From: Blastomyces gilchristii SLH14081
Lineage: Eukaryota; Ascomycota; Eurotiomycetes; Onygenales; Ajellomycetaceae
Assembly: GCF_000003855.2 (NCBI RefSeq)
Contig: NW_003101643.1
Coordinates: 247,500-261,737, forward strand
DNA length: 14,238 nt
Direction of reading: 5' to 3'
Shown here: positions 1 to 8,226 of the stretch, piece by piece
Layout: the number at the start of each line of letters is the position of its first letter
Position numbering within the stretch: the first letter of the stretch is position 1
Translations under genes and position numbers: made by a program
Notes under the pieces: generated by a model
The model's input: the letters and a program-made list of their open reading frames with translations, nothing else
Told to the model about the DNA's origin: nothing
Databases searched by the model: none

Positions 1-2
1 TA

Positions 3-422
3 AAAGCTTTTAACCTTGTTAAGATAAAATCTTATAAAAGAGAAAATAACTTCAAAGAGATATGAATATTCTCTGATAGTCAAGCTACTTTGAAAAGACT
101 TAAAAATAGTCAGATTTATAATAGTTAAATGAATCTTGCACTGATTTTAAATTCTGTTATAAAGATTCAAAAGAGAAGATTATCAAAACTGATAATTCAT
201 TTACACTGAGTTCCTGCTCATATGAATATTCATGACAATGAATTGACTGATTCAGCACAGACACAGTCACACAATCATCAGAACTTCATCATGAACTCAC
301 TCAATCTCTTAAATAAGAACCCGCTGATAGATTCATTGAAAAGCCCTCAATTATATGAGCATTTTGACTCCATCACCGACCGCATACCCCGTGTGGTGAT
401 GGAGTTATTCAGCCAAATGTGA
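3..422 (+). pseudogene. LINE RNase H domain remnant (Tad1/I-like non-LTR retrotransposon, 3' end of the pol ORF)
   Basis: One reading frame carries RNase H landmarks of fungal non-LTR elements: IFSDSQATLKRLKNSQI from position 66 (the DSQA catalytic-Asp motif), then HL-H-stop-VPAH with a TGA at 207-209 where the family has Trp (HWVPAH), then HDNELTD near 228-250, matching the conserved GNELAD segment. In-frame stops at 63 (TGA, expected Trp), 129 (TAA) and 207 (TGA) disable it. No frameshift is needed from 3 to 422. The last third (open from 222 to 422) is less mutated and its C-terminal residues are not recognisable, so the true end of the element is uncertain. RNase H would degrade the RNA template during target-primed reverse transcription. 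The upstream RT lies outside the window, so this is the tail of a separate LINE copy from the one at 2907-11300. Confidence 0.8.
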
Positions 423-583
423 ACCAGATATTGTTTGAAACTCCTGTGTGGGATTATCCCTCATTCACCCCTATCACATCACAACCCCGGGCCAAATTGC
501 CATACAAATTATAAGATGAGAAGACCTAGTCATATGCATCAATCTTCTTAATTTTGAAAGATTCTCAATCTGTAATTGTGAAG
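345..583. other. Less mutated, GC-richer patch without a recognisable gene
   Basis: From about 345 to 505 the sequence holds several CpG, CC and GG dinucleotides (for example around 377-395 and 484-492), which are almost absent on both sides. It follows the LINE RNase H remnant and precedes a tandem repeat. It may be the LINE 3' untranslated region that escaped mutation, or unique flanking DNA. I see no promoter, RNA or coding feature in 423-583. Confidence 0.4.
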
Positions 584-746
584 ATATCTGAGAAGCAACT
601 TCTGCAAAAACCCTGTCTTTCTTTGATGTTTTAAAACATCAATGCCAAGTCTCACTCATGTATTATCCTTCTCAATCTGGCTCATCTCTGACAGAAAAAT
701 ACAAAAAGATATCTCAGTAATAGTATTAAGCACATAATTAACAGAC
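584..746. repeat. 163-bp tandem repeat, unit 1 (uninterrupted)
   Basis: This unit aligns with the sequence starting at 747 at a constant offset of 163 bp. ATATCTG (584/747), TCTG..AAAAC.CTGTCT (601/764), CAAGTCTCACTC and the run AATCTGGCT..CAGAAAAATACAAAAAGATATCT all recur. No gene is seen. It carries the equivalent, empty site of the SINE insertion at about 661-680, because TTCTCAATCTGG here runs straight through the point at which unit 2 is split. Confidence 0.8.
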
Positions 747-824
747 ATATCTGAAGTGCATTCTCTGTGAAAACTCTGTCTATCTTTGATATATCAAGAT
801 ATCAATATCAAGTCTCACTCTTGT

Positions 825-837
825 ACTATCTCTTTCA
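825..837. repeat. SINE target-site duplication, left copy
   Basis: The 13 bases ACTATCTCTTTCA sit directly before the SINE head and are repeated exactly after its AAT tail. Confidence 0.9.
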
Positions 838-844
838 GCCCCGG

Positions 845-855
845 TGGCCGAATGG
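845..855 (+). promoter_or_regulatory. RNA polymerase III A box
   Basis: TGGCCGAATGG fits the A-box consensus TRGYNNANNNG at every fixed position. It lies 8 bases inside the SINE 5' end, the usual place for a tRNA-type internal promoter. Confidence 0.8.
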
Positions 856-904
856 TTAATGCGGCCACCCGGTAGCGCCTTGGCGTGGGAAACCAAGGCG
901 CGTG

Positions 905-915
905 GGTTCGAAACC
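905..915 (+). promoter_or_regulatory. RNA polymerase III B box
   Basis: GGTTCGAAACC is a perfect match to the B-box consensus GGTTCGANNCC. The 49 bases from the end of the A box are on the long side, as in tRNAs with a long variable arm. Confidence 0.85.
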
Positions 916-1209
916 CGCAGGGGATACATTAAATCCGGAACTCAAGCACCTCAGGTTTCTAATAAATACAGAGGTGTACAAATCGCTTCAATGAATCACT
1001 CTATGTTCCTGGGCTGGGAAGTTATTATCGCATGTATCTAATTATCACTCCTTTGTATTTTCCTATGTTCTTGTTATCTTGGCGTGGTCTCAACACCTGT
1101 ATTTCCTCCTGTATAATCAACACTTGACCTGTATTTAACATCACGCAAGGACTCATCATAAGCTCCGCTTGCATATGAGTATAATGAAAGAATAATAATA
1201 ATAATAATA

Positions 1210-1222
1210 ACTATCTCTTTCA
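1210..1222. repeat. SINE target-site duplication, right copy
   Basis: Exact copy of 825-837. Its first A could also be counted as part of the AAT tail, so the boundary is uncertain by one base. Confidence 0.9.
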
Positions 1223-1404
1223 ATCTGGCTTATTCTCAGCAGAAAAATACAAAAAGATATCTTGACAACTGTATTCAATATATAATCAGCAGATATAATA
1301 ACTATAAAATCAGTATATCTTAAGACCTGACTGAGTCTTTGATCTCTGCACAGTGAGTAGACTGATCACTGAGATCATGAATTTTACATTTGATCTCATT
1401 TAAT

Positions 1405-1768
1405 CTGGTCTCACACATTTCTTGATATGAATCTCGCTGAGACAAGTCATTAAAAAAACATGCAAAGTAACTATATATAAGATCTTCAAATGAAATCATG
1501 ACTTGAAAAAAATGAGAAAGTGATTGATCTCATTTGATTTCATTTAATCTCATTCTTGACATAAAGTTACTATTTTTAGACATTTCAAGATTTTTTTTAG
1601 ACTATTTTTAATTTTTTAAAAAGTAACACTTTTTGATAACACTCAAATGAGATTTAAAGTCATTTAAAGCAATAAAACTAATTTAAATTGAGAAGTGAAA
1701 ATCATGATCTCATTTGAAAAATGTCACAAGAGTAGACAGTAAGTCTCACTGAAATAGTATGAGACTAC
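1405..1768. mobile_element. Degenerate long inverted repeat, MITE-like
   Basis: Two arms face each other around an AT-rich centre near 1590-1615. The outer ends are CTGGTCTCACAC (about 1405-1416) against the complement of GTATGAGACTAC (about 1757-1768), 10 of 12 matching with two transitions. Inner matches include TCAAATGAAATCATGACTT against the complement of the right arm near 1700, and ATCTCATT..AAAGTTACTATTTTT against the complement of AAAAAGTAACACTTTTT..AAATGAGAT. The heptamer ATTTAAT flanks both sides (about 1398 and 1770), slightly out of register, as a possible target duplication. There is no transposase inside. The family is unassigned and the edges are approximate. Confidence 0.45.
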
Positions 1769-2712
1769 TATTTAATGTTAAAACTATGTAATGAGATCAG
1801 TCAAATTGATAATAAAACTATCAAAAAATCTGGTCCTGGTCTCAGACACAGTCACATAATCAGTCTAACAGTGAGATATGTTAAATCTAGTTTTAATATC
1901 TCAATATTCAATAGATTCTGCAAGAGATTGAGAACAGTAACACTAGATTTCTATTGAATTTGAGAATTAACTCTATATTGATATAATCATTGACAAAGTC
2001 TTCTATTTTGAGATATAAATAATCAGTTCCTCTACATCTCACTGATAATATTTATATTATTATATAGAAACAGACTTATATTCTCTATAATATCAAGACT
2101 CTGAAGAGAAAAAGTCTTGATAGAGAATATATAGTAGTATATATCTTAGCAGTTTCTATCTCATTCTTCTACAGCAGTTAATGTAAAAAAAAGATCTTAG
2201 AATTAGTTTTTTACTTCTCTTAAAAAAGTAAGATGTTTTTCTCTGAGTTTTATACAATATTCTTATAAGAAATTAAAAACAGAGTTATTTTCTATCATAA
2301 TTTCATATTCTTTTAGGTAAGAATTACTTTTTCAGTGACTGAAGAGCTTTTATTAATACTTAATTCTCTTTTATACTCTTTATTAACTGATTTTGAGTTG
2401 TACACTTATTGTGTGAGAAGAATTGAATGATTTAGAATAAAATTAAATAGTTTTAATCAATTTCTCTGTAAAAAATTAACTTATTGTTTATCAGTTTTTC
2501 TCTCAAAAACTGTCATATTATCTGATTTATTATTAATTAATATTATACTTTTTCTCACTGTATCTCAAGAAGGAGTTTATAAAGATTTTATTGATTTATC
2601 TTAAAAATTAATTTTAGTTTATTAGATTCTCTTCAAAAATCTAACCTAGTTACTGAACTAGTGTGAAAAAAATCAGGTGTTTTATACACAAAAGTCTTTC
2701 ATTCTTCTTTTG
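1769..2712. other. AT-rich stretch without a recognisable gene
   Basis: The sequence is dominated by A/T runs and TCT/AGA/TCA motifs. An open frame at 1775-1957 shows no family motifs and is not called. The only structure I see is the fold-back at about 2064-2158. The right part probably belongs to the 5' untranslated region of the LINE whose ORF1 starts at 2907, but the LINE 5' end cannot be fixed. Confidence 0.4.
2064..2158. repeat. Imperfect fold-back hairpin
   Basis: ATATTCTCTATAATATCAAGACT (2078-2100) pairs with AGTCTTGATAGAGAATAT (2113-2130) around a 12-base loop, with one 5-base bulge on the left arm. TAGAAAC (about 2065) and GTTTCTA (about 2152) extend the pairing outward. Role unknown. 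It could be a decayed terminal structure of a small repeat. Confidence 0.5.
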
Positions 2713-2894
2713 AAACAGTCTGACTCACTTTTCAATTGAAAATAGACTAATAAATCTCTCAATTGAAACAGTCTGACTAACTTTTCATTTGAAAATAGAC
2801 TGATAAATCTCTTAATTAAAACAGTCTGATTAACTTTTCATTTGAAAATAGACTGATGAATTTCTTAATTAAAATAGTTTAATCAACTTTTCAT
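2713..2894. repeat. 53-bp tandem repeat, about 3.4 copies, just upstream of LINE ORF1
   Basis: Units begin AAACAGTCTGAC at 2713, 2766 and 2819, each exactly 53 bases. A fourth partial copy starts at 2872. Each unit contains ACTTTTCA..TTGAAAATAGACT. They end 12 bases before the ORF1 start codon, so they probably form part of the LINE 5' leader. Tandem monomers in 5' leaders are known from several LINE families; a promoter role here is an inference. Confidence 0.85.
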
Positions 2895-3997
2895 TCAGTG
2901 ATTAAAATGAGTTCAAGAGTATTCTCAGTTAATGTGAAAAAAGATGTTTTCTCAGATGCTGTTCCTGAGATTGAAATTCTAAAGAGAAGAAAGAAGAAAG
3001 AACTAAAGAAATAACAAGTTCTTCAAATACAGAAACTTGAAAAAGTAAGTAAAATTCTTGAAAAACAGTGTCTGAGTGAGAAAAATGAAGAAGTTCTGTT
3101 AATTCTTCATACTCGGACTAGACAACTATAAGAGAGAATCAAGTTCAAACTCAGAATTTCAAACATAATTTAAAAAATTTTGAAATCTTCTAGTACAGTT
3201 ACTGACTCTTTCTTATCTTTTACTTTTCATCTTCTTCTTTAAATCAGAAGAAAATATATACTCAAGTAGCAGAATCTGCTATCTCTAAACCTGCTATTTT
3301 AAAACCTGCTCAAAATTCTGAGAAAACTGAGAAGAATATTACTCAGATCTCTGTTCATAGAAAAGAAGAAAAAAGAATATAAAAAGAGAAGAACTTTCAA
3401 ATCTTTAGAAATAAAAGACTTATTCTCAAAGTCTCAAATCAGAAGATCTTGTACAAAAACAAGCTAAACTTAAATCTTATTTTCAGAATTAGAAATGAAA
3501 TTAATCAGCAGCTCTTTTCTCAGTTAATAACTGATATTGAAGTTTAAAAATCAGTTATAGCTTCAATTGAGTTATCTTTTTTTAAAAATTTCATTATTTT
3601 GACTATAATGTCTCAATTCAGTGCAGAATTCCTTATTCAGAATGAGAATCTCTAGAAATCAGTAATAGAATCTCTGCTGAATACAACAATTGTATCTGAG
3701 AGAGATGAAAAGTGAGATAAATTCATTCTTTATAATATTTCAGTTGAAATTTTTAACTGTGAGAAAGAAATACTACTTCTCAAAAATAAATTAGAAGAAT
3801 ACAATTCTATTCAACTGAGAAAAGAGTCTGTATAACTTAATTAAATTGAGTTTAGACAGAGCAGAAGAAATGTCTCTATTCTAATATATATAAAGATACT
3901 TAAATAATCAAAAATCTCTGAAGTAAGAGTAGCAGGTTTGAAAATAAGAGTTCATGAATACAAAGACTCAAGAATGAGTCTCAAAGCTCAAACACAG

Positions 3998-4195
3998 TGT
4001 TCAAACTGTCAAAGATATGAATACTTTATAATCTCTTATTTCAGAGACTTAAAATGCATATTCTGTGCTAGAGATTATAAAACTAGTGAGCATAAATATG
4101 AAACATGCTTAAAAAGAGATGAAATATGTTAATATACTCTGCTTAAGTACTTTAATTGTAAAGAAAAACATATATCTAGCTCAAAAGAATGTGTA
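3998..4195 (+). other. Zinc-knuckle cluster of LINE ORF1
   Basis: Three CCHC-type knuckles follow one another in the ORF1 frame. The first starts at 3998 (CxxC, with its His and last Cys replaced by Tyr or Phe). The second starts at 4055 (CIFC...HKYETC) and the third near 4150 (YFNC..H..C). The replaced residues are Cys/His to Tyr, each one G-to-A or C-to-T change. These knuckles contact nucleic acid in the family. Confidence 0.75.
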
Positions 4196-4526
4196 TTTAC
4201 TTCAAGAACTCAGAAGAACTGAAGAAAAGATAAAGCTTAAAATAAATCTAAAACTGAAGAGAAAAGTCAAGCTAGTAAATCTACAACTGTAAGCTTAAAA
4301 TGAAGAAACTCTTAACTATCTAGATATTCAAACTTCAATTCTTCAGCTAAATGTAAATAGAATTTGAATTCTTAAATATCTGTTAAGATTAGAGAATTGA
4401 GAAATGACTCTGATAATAAACTAGATAGAATGTAAGCAGTTGAGATTTCTACTTTTCAAAATAGTTATAATCTACTATCTGATAATAGTGATTGAATTCT
4501 ACTCTATCTTCACTCTCTTTTAGTAT

Positions 4527-4531
4527 GAATA
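4527..4531. repeat. Target-site duplication of the LTR retrotransposon, left copy
   Basis: GAATA lies directly before the LTR terminal TG and is repeated after the CA of the distal LTR at 10306-10310. Five bases is the normal size for Ty3/Gypsy integrases. Confidence 0.9.
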
Positions 4532-4839
4532 TGTAAGGGGCCTACGCCGAATAGATCGGTATAATGTATAGGTCTTATATAACAAAGAGAAAAATGTTAG
4601 AGAAGAAAAAGAAAGAGAAAGTGTGAGAATTGACAACTGAAGTGAATATTTATACACGTATGTGATGGTGTACACAGTGAAGCTTCAGAGTGGAAGAATC
4701 TATACACATTAATAGTGGCCAAGAATTGATGATTGAGAATGGCTAAGAATTGAAGTGTATGCATTTGAGAATGAAGTGATTGAAATCTGTGAAGTGTAAC
4801 AGAATAGTCTATATGATTGATCAGATGCAGCCCATCACA
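4532..4839 (-). repeat. 3' LTR of the chromovirus (left LTR)
   Basis: 308 bp, starting TGTAAGG and ending CATCACA on the plus strand. On the element's own strand it starts TGTGATGGGCTGC and ends CTTACA. It aligns with 9998-10305 without gaps. The polypurine tract lies directly upstream on the minus strand, which makes this the 3' LTR. It keeps CpGs mainly at its plus-strand left end (4544-4558). Confidence 0.95.
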
Positions 4840-4843
4840 TTAG

Positions 4844-4855
4844 TTCTCTCTTTTC
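4844..4855 (-). other. Polypurine tract
   Basis: On the minus strand GAAAAGAGAGAA lies four bases before the 3' LTR and overlaps the last codons of pol, whose TAA stop is at 4842-4840. This is the usual place for the plus-strand DNA primer. Confidence 0.75.
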
Positions 4856-4884
4856 AGAAGCAGTTCTCATCAGTCAAGAGCCAC

Positions 4885-5001
4885 TGTTTCAGATAATACA
4901 GAACTTAGAGTTCAGATCAGATAATTATATCTGACTCATTTCACAAGATATTATCAGCCGCAGCTGTGAAGTCTCTTATCAAGAATATTCTCAATCTCTC
5001 A
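4885..5001 (-). pseudogene. Chromodomain at the integrase C-terminus
   Basis: After an acidic linker (DIIEEDNELE) the frame reads stop-EIENILDKRLH, two stops, then YLVKWVRYNY and I-stop-T, the pattern WEVEEILD...QYLVKWKGY...TWEP of chromodomains with TGA or TAA at the expected Trp/Arg positions. It lies between integrase and the 3' LTR, which defines chromoviruses. In the family it binds histone marks and steers integration. Confidence 0.85.
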
Positions 5002-5049
5002 CTCAAGCTCATTATCTTCTTCTATGATGTCTGGCAGCTGTCAGTTGAA

Positions 5050-6120
5050 AGTCAGTTGAGAAGAGAACAGGTCAGTGACAGCACAGTGAAGCAAGCTTGT
5101 ATAAAAGACATTATGAATCTCTGATAATATGTTAAGACAGTAGTTGTAACTATCTAAAACTTCTATCACTTTATATCTGATGTGGTGGTAATCTAGTGTA
5201 TGAGATGAATATGTGATTCATATATTCTTGAGATTTAATCACACAAGATCTTTTATCTTATACTGCTCTGCAGAATCTTGTTGAATATTGATTTAATCTT
5301 CTTAATCTTGTTTCACAGTTGTCATGAAGACCTCTGCTCAGTCACAGATATCTTGAAGCTTTATTACTATATTATCAGTGATCTGAATTGAACTACAGAG
5401 GTTCAGTGTGAACTGTGTAATCTCTAGAAGATTTAACACTTTCATATAATATCTGTGTATAAGAAAGAACAGGCTTATATCTGTTAAAACAGTATCTTGA
5501 CTGTTAATAGCAATCTCTATGTGTAGAAGAAGATTATATCAATCATCTTATAAGTAATTATAGAACTTATGAAGATAATTCTTTACAGTCTGAATTGTCT
5601 GTTCTGATGCATTATCAGTCTCAGAGTAATAGATAGTTAACAAATGATATATAATCTTGAGAACTTGACAGATTCTTGTTCAGAGAGTGCTCATGAATTG
5701 ACAGTCTCAGTTCAATATAATAGATCTCAGTAACTTATACATCTGATAGAATAAACTCTGTAAGAAGACTTCAGTAACTTATTCAGCATTTATCTTATTA
5801 TAAGATTTCAATATTACATCTTTACTTAGTTAGTCAACAATGATCAGAATGTTCTTACAATTCTTACTCTCAGATAGATTAACAGTGAAGTTAATTACTA
5901 CATCTCATCAGATTCTATTAGAAATATTGAGTGATTTCAGTAGATCTTTTCTATGATTCTTTCATAAGATAATGAAAGAATAGTAGTTACAGTTTCACAT
6001 GAAGTCTCTGATACTATTTAATATCTCAGATCAGTAGAACTCTTGAGAGATTATTCTATATAGTTATTCACAATCTGAGTGACTGATTATATATGAATTA
6101 TACATCTCTTGCATTATCTG
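5050..6120 (-). pseudogene. Integrase domain of the chromovirus
   Basis: The zinc-binding part has YNSYIISH near 6085 (family HDSxxxGH, first His now Tyr) and NCNYYS near 5990 (family CxxC, second Cys now Tyr). The catalytic core shows Asn for the first Asp (5892-5890, in VVINFTVNL), Asn for the second Asp (5712-5710) and the Glu kept (5604-5602, in TDNASEQTIQ). Second Asp site and Glu are 36 codons apart, which is the D-x35-E spacing. Later come YKIKDLV-stop-LNLKNI near 5240 and LDYHHIRYKVIE near 5175, the GPY/F-like region. Both catalytic Asp residues are lost. Confidence 0.92.
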
Positions 6121-6479
6121 AGTATGTAAGAGTTTGAAGTGAGAGACTCAATGTCATTCACAGAATCACAGAGTGTTATTATCATTGATTGAGTATTCTG
6201 AGATGTCAGTTCTTATACATAGTTCTGAGAAGAATCAGAGTGCTTCTTAATATACTGCTTCAGTAAGTGCTTAGAGAAGTTTATCAGTTTGAGCTGTTAT
6301 ATATTATAATTCATTCAGTGTAGGTTCAAAACAAGTTAAGATATTAGTGTTAATATCTGTTCAGAGAGAAGATGTTCTAATCAGAGAAGTGTATATAGTA
6401 TCATGAACTGTTTCATCTTGATCAACTAATATCTTCAGATTCAAGAGCTGATGCTCTCAGTTCATTCAGTGAGTATCTG

Positions 6480-6954
6480 TTATATCAGATGATATATCTT
6501 ACTCTTATTATGAGAGAGCATCTATCATCAAGTTCTGACTGCCAGAACAGTAGTGTATTATAAAATGAAAGTGACTTAAAAACTCAGATTATCACATCTG
6601 TTGTTTGATGAGTTTATAAGTAGTTGTGAAGTATTTGAGATTCTTATGATCTGTGATTATCTTAAATTCAGAGATACTTCAGAGTTTGAAGTCTCATTCT
6701 TCTAGACAGTGTATAATTATGAGAAGTTTCTTATCATAGATCTCATAGTTGTATTCAGTGAGACTCAGTTTCTTAGATATAAAGACACATGATTGTAAGA
6801 CATCTTTATCATTATATTGTAATATAGCTTCTTCTGTGATATAATCAGAGAAATCAGCTTCAATAACTGTTTTGTAATCAGAATCAAATATTATAAGCAG
6901 AGAGATATTGATGAATATCTTCTTCATCTGTGTAAATGCAGCTTCAGTGTTCAC
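6480..6954 (-). pseudogene. RNase H domain of the chromovirus
   Basis: The open part (6954-6694) shows the Ty3/Gypsy RNase H signature: AFTQMKKIF, IEADFSDYITEEAILQYN (the TDASDYAIGGVLSQ motif), VFISKKLSLTEYNYEIYDKKLLIIIHCLEE. It continues past a TGA (Trp site) to ITDHKNLKYF near 6640 and ends in ALS followed by stops near 6500 (the DALSRR end signature). Element-encoded RNase H removes template RNA during reverse transcription. Confidence 0.92.
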
Positions 6955-7870
6955 TGATTATTGAAATACTGAGTTCTTCTTAGTAAGTTCTGTAAGTGAT
7001 CTGATAATATCTGAGAAGTTTTGTATAAATCATTGATAGAAGTTAGTGAATTCAATGAAGCTTTGTACATCTTTCACAGTACATGAGACCTCTTATTCAA
7101 GAATAGCAGAGACCTTCTCAGAATTCATTCAGATTCTCTTACCAGCTTCTATGATAAAGTCTAGATATTTTGTACTTTTAATCTCAAAATCATACTTATC
7201 TATATCTATCAGCAGTTCTGCTTTCTGTAGCTATTGTAATATCTTTTGCACATGTTCTTGATATTCTTTCCTGGATTCATCAGTGAAGAGAAGAATGTTA
7301 TCAAGATATATAGATACAAAGTTATCAAGGAAATCTCAGAGTGCTTAGTTGATATACTTCTGAAATATACTGAGAGTGTTAGCCAGTTCAAAGAGTGTGA
7401 CTACTCATTCAAAGAGACTATATTATGTTCAGAATACTGTAAATCACTCATCTTCTTCAGTAATGTAAATCTTATGAAATGCAGTGATGATATCTAACTT
7501 TATAACTCATTGAGCTTATTCAATATAAGCTAGAGTTTCATTGATAAGAGATAAAGAATAACAGTTCTTCTTTATTAATCTATTCAATTCTTGATAATTC
7601 ATGCAGAACTGAAGTTCTTCATCTGATTTCTTTGCAAAGAGAATAGAAGCTGCAGTGAAAGAGTTACTAATATATATGAATTCTTTATTCAACAGATCAT
7701 TGAGTGTCTTTCAAAGAAGAAGAAGTTCATCTCAGAATATGTTATAAAGAGAGCTTTATAATGATTCAGAGTTCTTACTGTTCTTCTTTTTCAACTTAAT
7801 ACTATGATTCACTTCTGAACCTTGTAAGAGAGATATGTTTATAGCATTATTATCTTGTCAGAAGATATCT
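6955..7870 (-). pseudogene. Reverse transcriptase domain of the chromovirus
   Basis: RT landmarks in order on the minus strand: a GSEVNHSIKLKKKN segment near 7820, TLNDLLNKEFIYISNS near 7690, FCMNYQELNRLIKKNCYSL (the CVDYRxLN motif) near 7610, KLDIITAFHKI (motif A, catalytic Asp kept) near 7490, SLFE-stop-VVTLFELANTLSIFQ (the MPFGLxNAPxxFQ motif) near 7410, and YLDN at 7308-7297 where the family has YLDD, so the last catalytic Asp is Asn. The thumb/connection part (SFIEFTNFYQ-stop-FI) follows to 7020. Five or more stops interrupt it, mostly at Trp and Arg sites. Confidence 0.92.
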
Positions 7871-8226
7871 AGATATTCATGATATTATTGAGAGAGTTTT
7901 GTATGAGAATCTGTTATTATAATATAGAATAACTTTTCTAGAGCCTTTTTAATATTGATCAGACTAACAGAATAGATTGACACATGATTCTGCTATCAGT
8001 GATTCTTTCAGTAACTTCTTTTTCTGAGTATTTTATAGATGTTGACAGAGATCTGTGTCAGATCTATAGTCTTGTGAATATTATTCTCATGAACTCTATC
8101 TTTATTAGAGAATATTAAACTCCTGTTTCAAGCATTTAATAAGATGTTTTATTCAGATAGTCAGACAAGTTCTAACATAAGATTATAATCAAGATTATTA
8201 ACTTTATATATATAAGTGTCTTCACA

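Larger units (their letters stand above)
838..924 (+). ncRNA. tRNA-like head of the SINE
   Basis: The head folds into four tRNA-like helices: CCCC (839-842) with GGGG (920-923) as a short acceptor stem; a 7-bp perfect hairpin GTGGCCG/CGGCCAC (844-850 with 862-868) in the D-arm place; a 9-bp perfect hairpin GCGCCTTGG/CCAAGGCGC (875-883 with 893-901) in the anticodon-arm place, with a 9-base loop; and a canonical T arm (902-918). The D-like and anticodon-like stems are too long and the acceptor too short for a working tRNA. I therefore call it a tRNA-derived SINE head and not a tRNA gene. The TGGCCGAATGGTTAA D-arm motif resembles Ser/Leu-type tRNAs, but I assign no isotype. Confidence 0.6.
838..1209 (+). 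mobile_element. tRNA-derived SINE, full length, with 13-bp target-site duplications
   Basis: This 372-bp element has a tRNA-like head with both internal RNA polymerase III promoter boxes, an unrelated body of about 270 bp, and a 3' simple repeat tail of AAT units (1191-1209). Identical 13-bp direct repeats, ACTATCTCTTTCA, flank it (825-837 and 1210-1222), as expected for LINE-driven insertion. It encodes no protein. The open frame at 844-1041 is incidental. It would have been moved in trans by a LINE enzyme, and a LINE is present in the window, but shared 3' ends cannot be checked here. It keeps CpG and CC/GG, unlike its surroundings, so it is either young or short enough to have escaped the mutation process. 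The family name is unknown to me. Confidence 0.9.
747..1295. repeat. 163-bp tandem repeat, unit 2, split by a SINE
   Basis: The left part (747-837) and the right part (1223 to about 1295) together match unit 1. The interruption is exactly the SINE plus one copy of its target duplication. The units differ by scattered, mostly transition changes. The right edge is soft because the sequence after about 1290 diverges. Confidence 0.75.
2907..4531 (+). pseudogene. LINE ORF1 (gag-like, zinc-knuckle RNA-binding protein), broken
   Basis: The ATG at 2907 opens a lysine/glutamate-rich N-terminus (MSSRVFSVNVKKDVF..., then a KRRKKKELKK segment) that looks like a coiled coil. The frame changes once between about 3130 and 3240. 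From 3242 the same frame runs to the LTR element with scattered stops. A Lys/Gln-rich linker (QKKIYTQVA near 3250) is followed by an alpha-helical middle part and a cluster of zinc knuckles at about 3998-4195: CSNCQRYEYF, then CIFCARDYKTSEHKYETC, then YFNCKEKHISSSKEC with the expected first Cys now Tyr. Together with the endonuclease at 10311 this is the standard ORF1/ORF2 order of Tad1/I-like fungal LINEs. ORF1 proteins bind LINE RNA as a nucleoprotein particle. The ORF ends, or nearly ends, where the chromovirus is inserted at 4532. Confidence 0.85.

Noticed and set aside
838..924. A functional tRNA gene
   Set aside because: Both Pol III boxes are perfect, but the D-like and anticodon-like stems are too long, the acceptor stem too short, and the unit continues into a body with an AAT tail and target duplications.
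844..1041. Open frame of 65 codons inside the SINE
   Set aside because: It covers the tRNA-like head and SINE body, has no protein motif, and is open by chance in the less AT-rich sequence.
1775..1957. Plus-strand open frame of 60 codons in the AT-rich spacer
   Set aside because: It has no recognisable motif, no supporting context, and a length expected by chance in a window of this size.
2713..2894. CRISPR array
   Set aside because: The 53-bp units are head-to-tail tandem repeats without unique spacers, in a eukaryotic retrotransposon leader.
7046..7497. Plus-strand open frames at 7046-7261 and 7246-7497, and a minus-strand frame at 7209-7391
   Set aside because: They lie opposite or out of frame within the well-supported RT domain and carry no motifs of their own.
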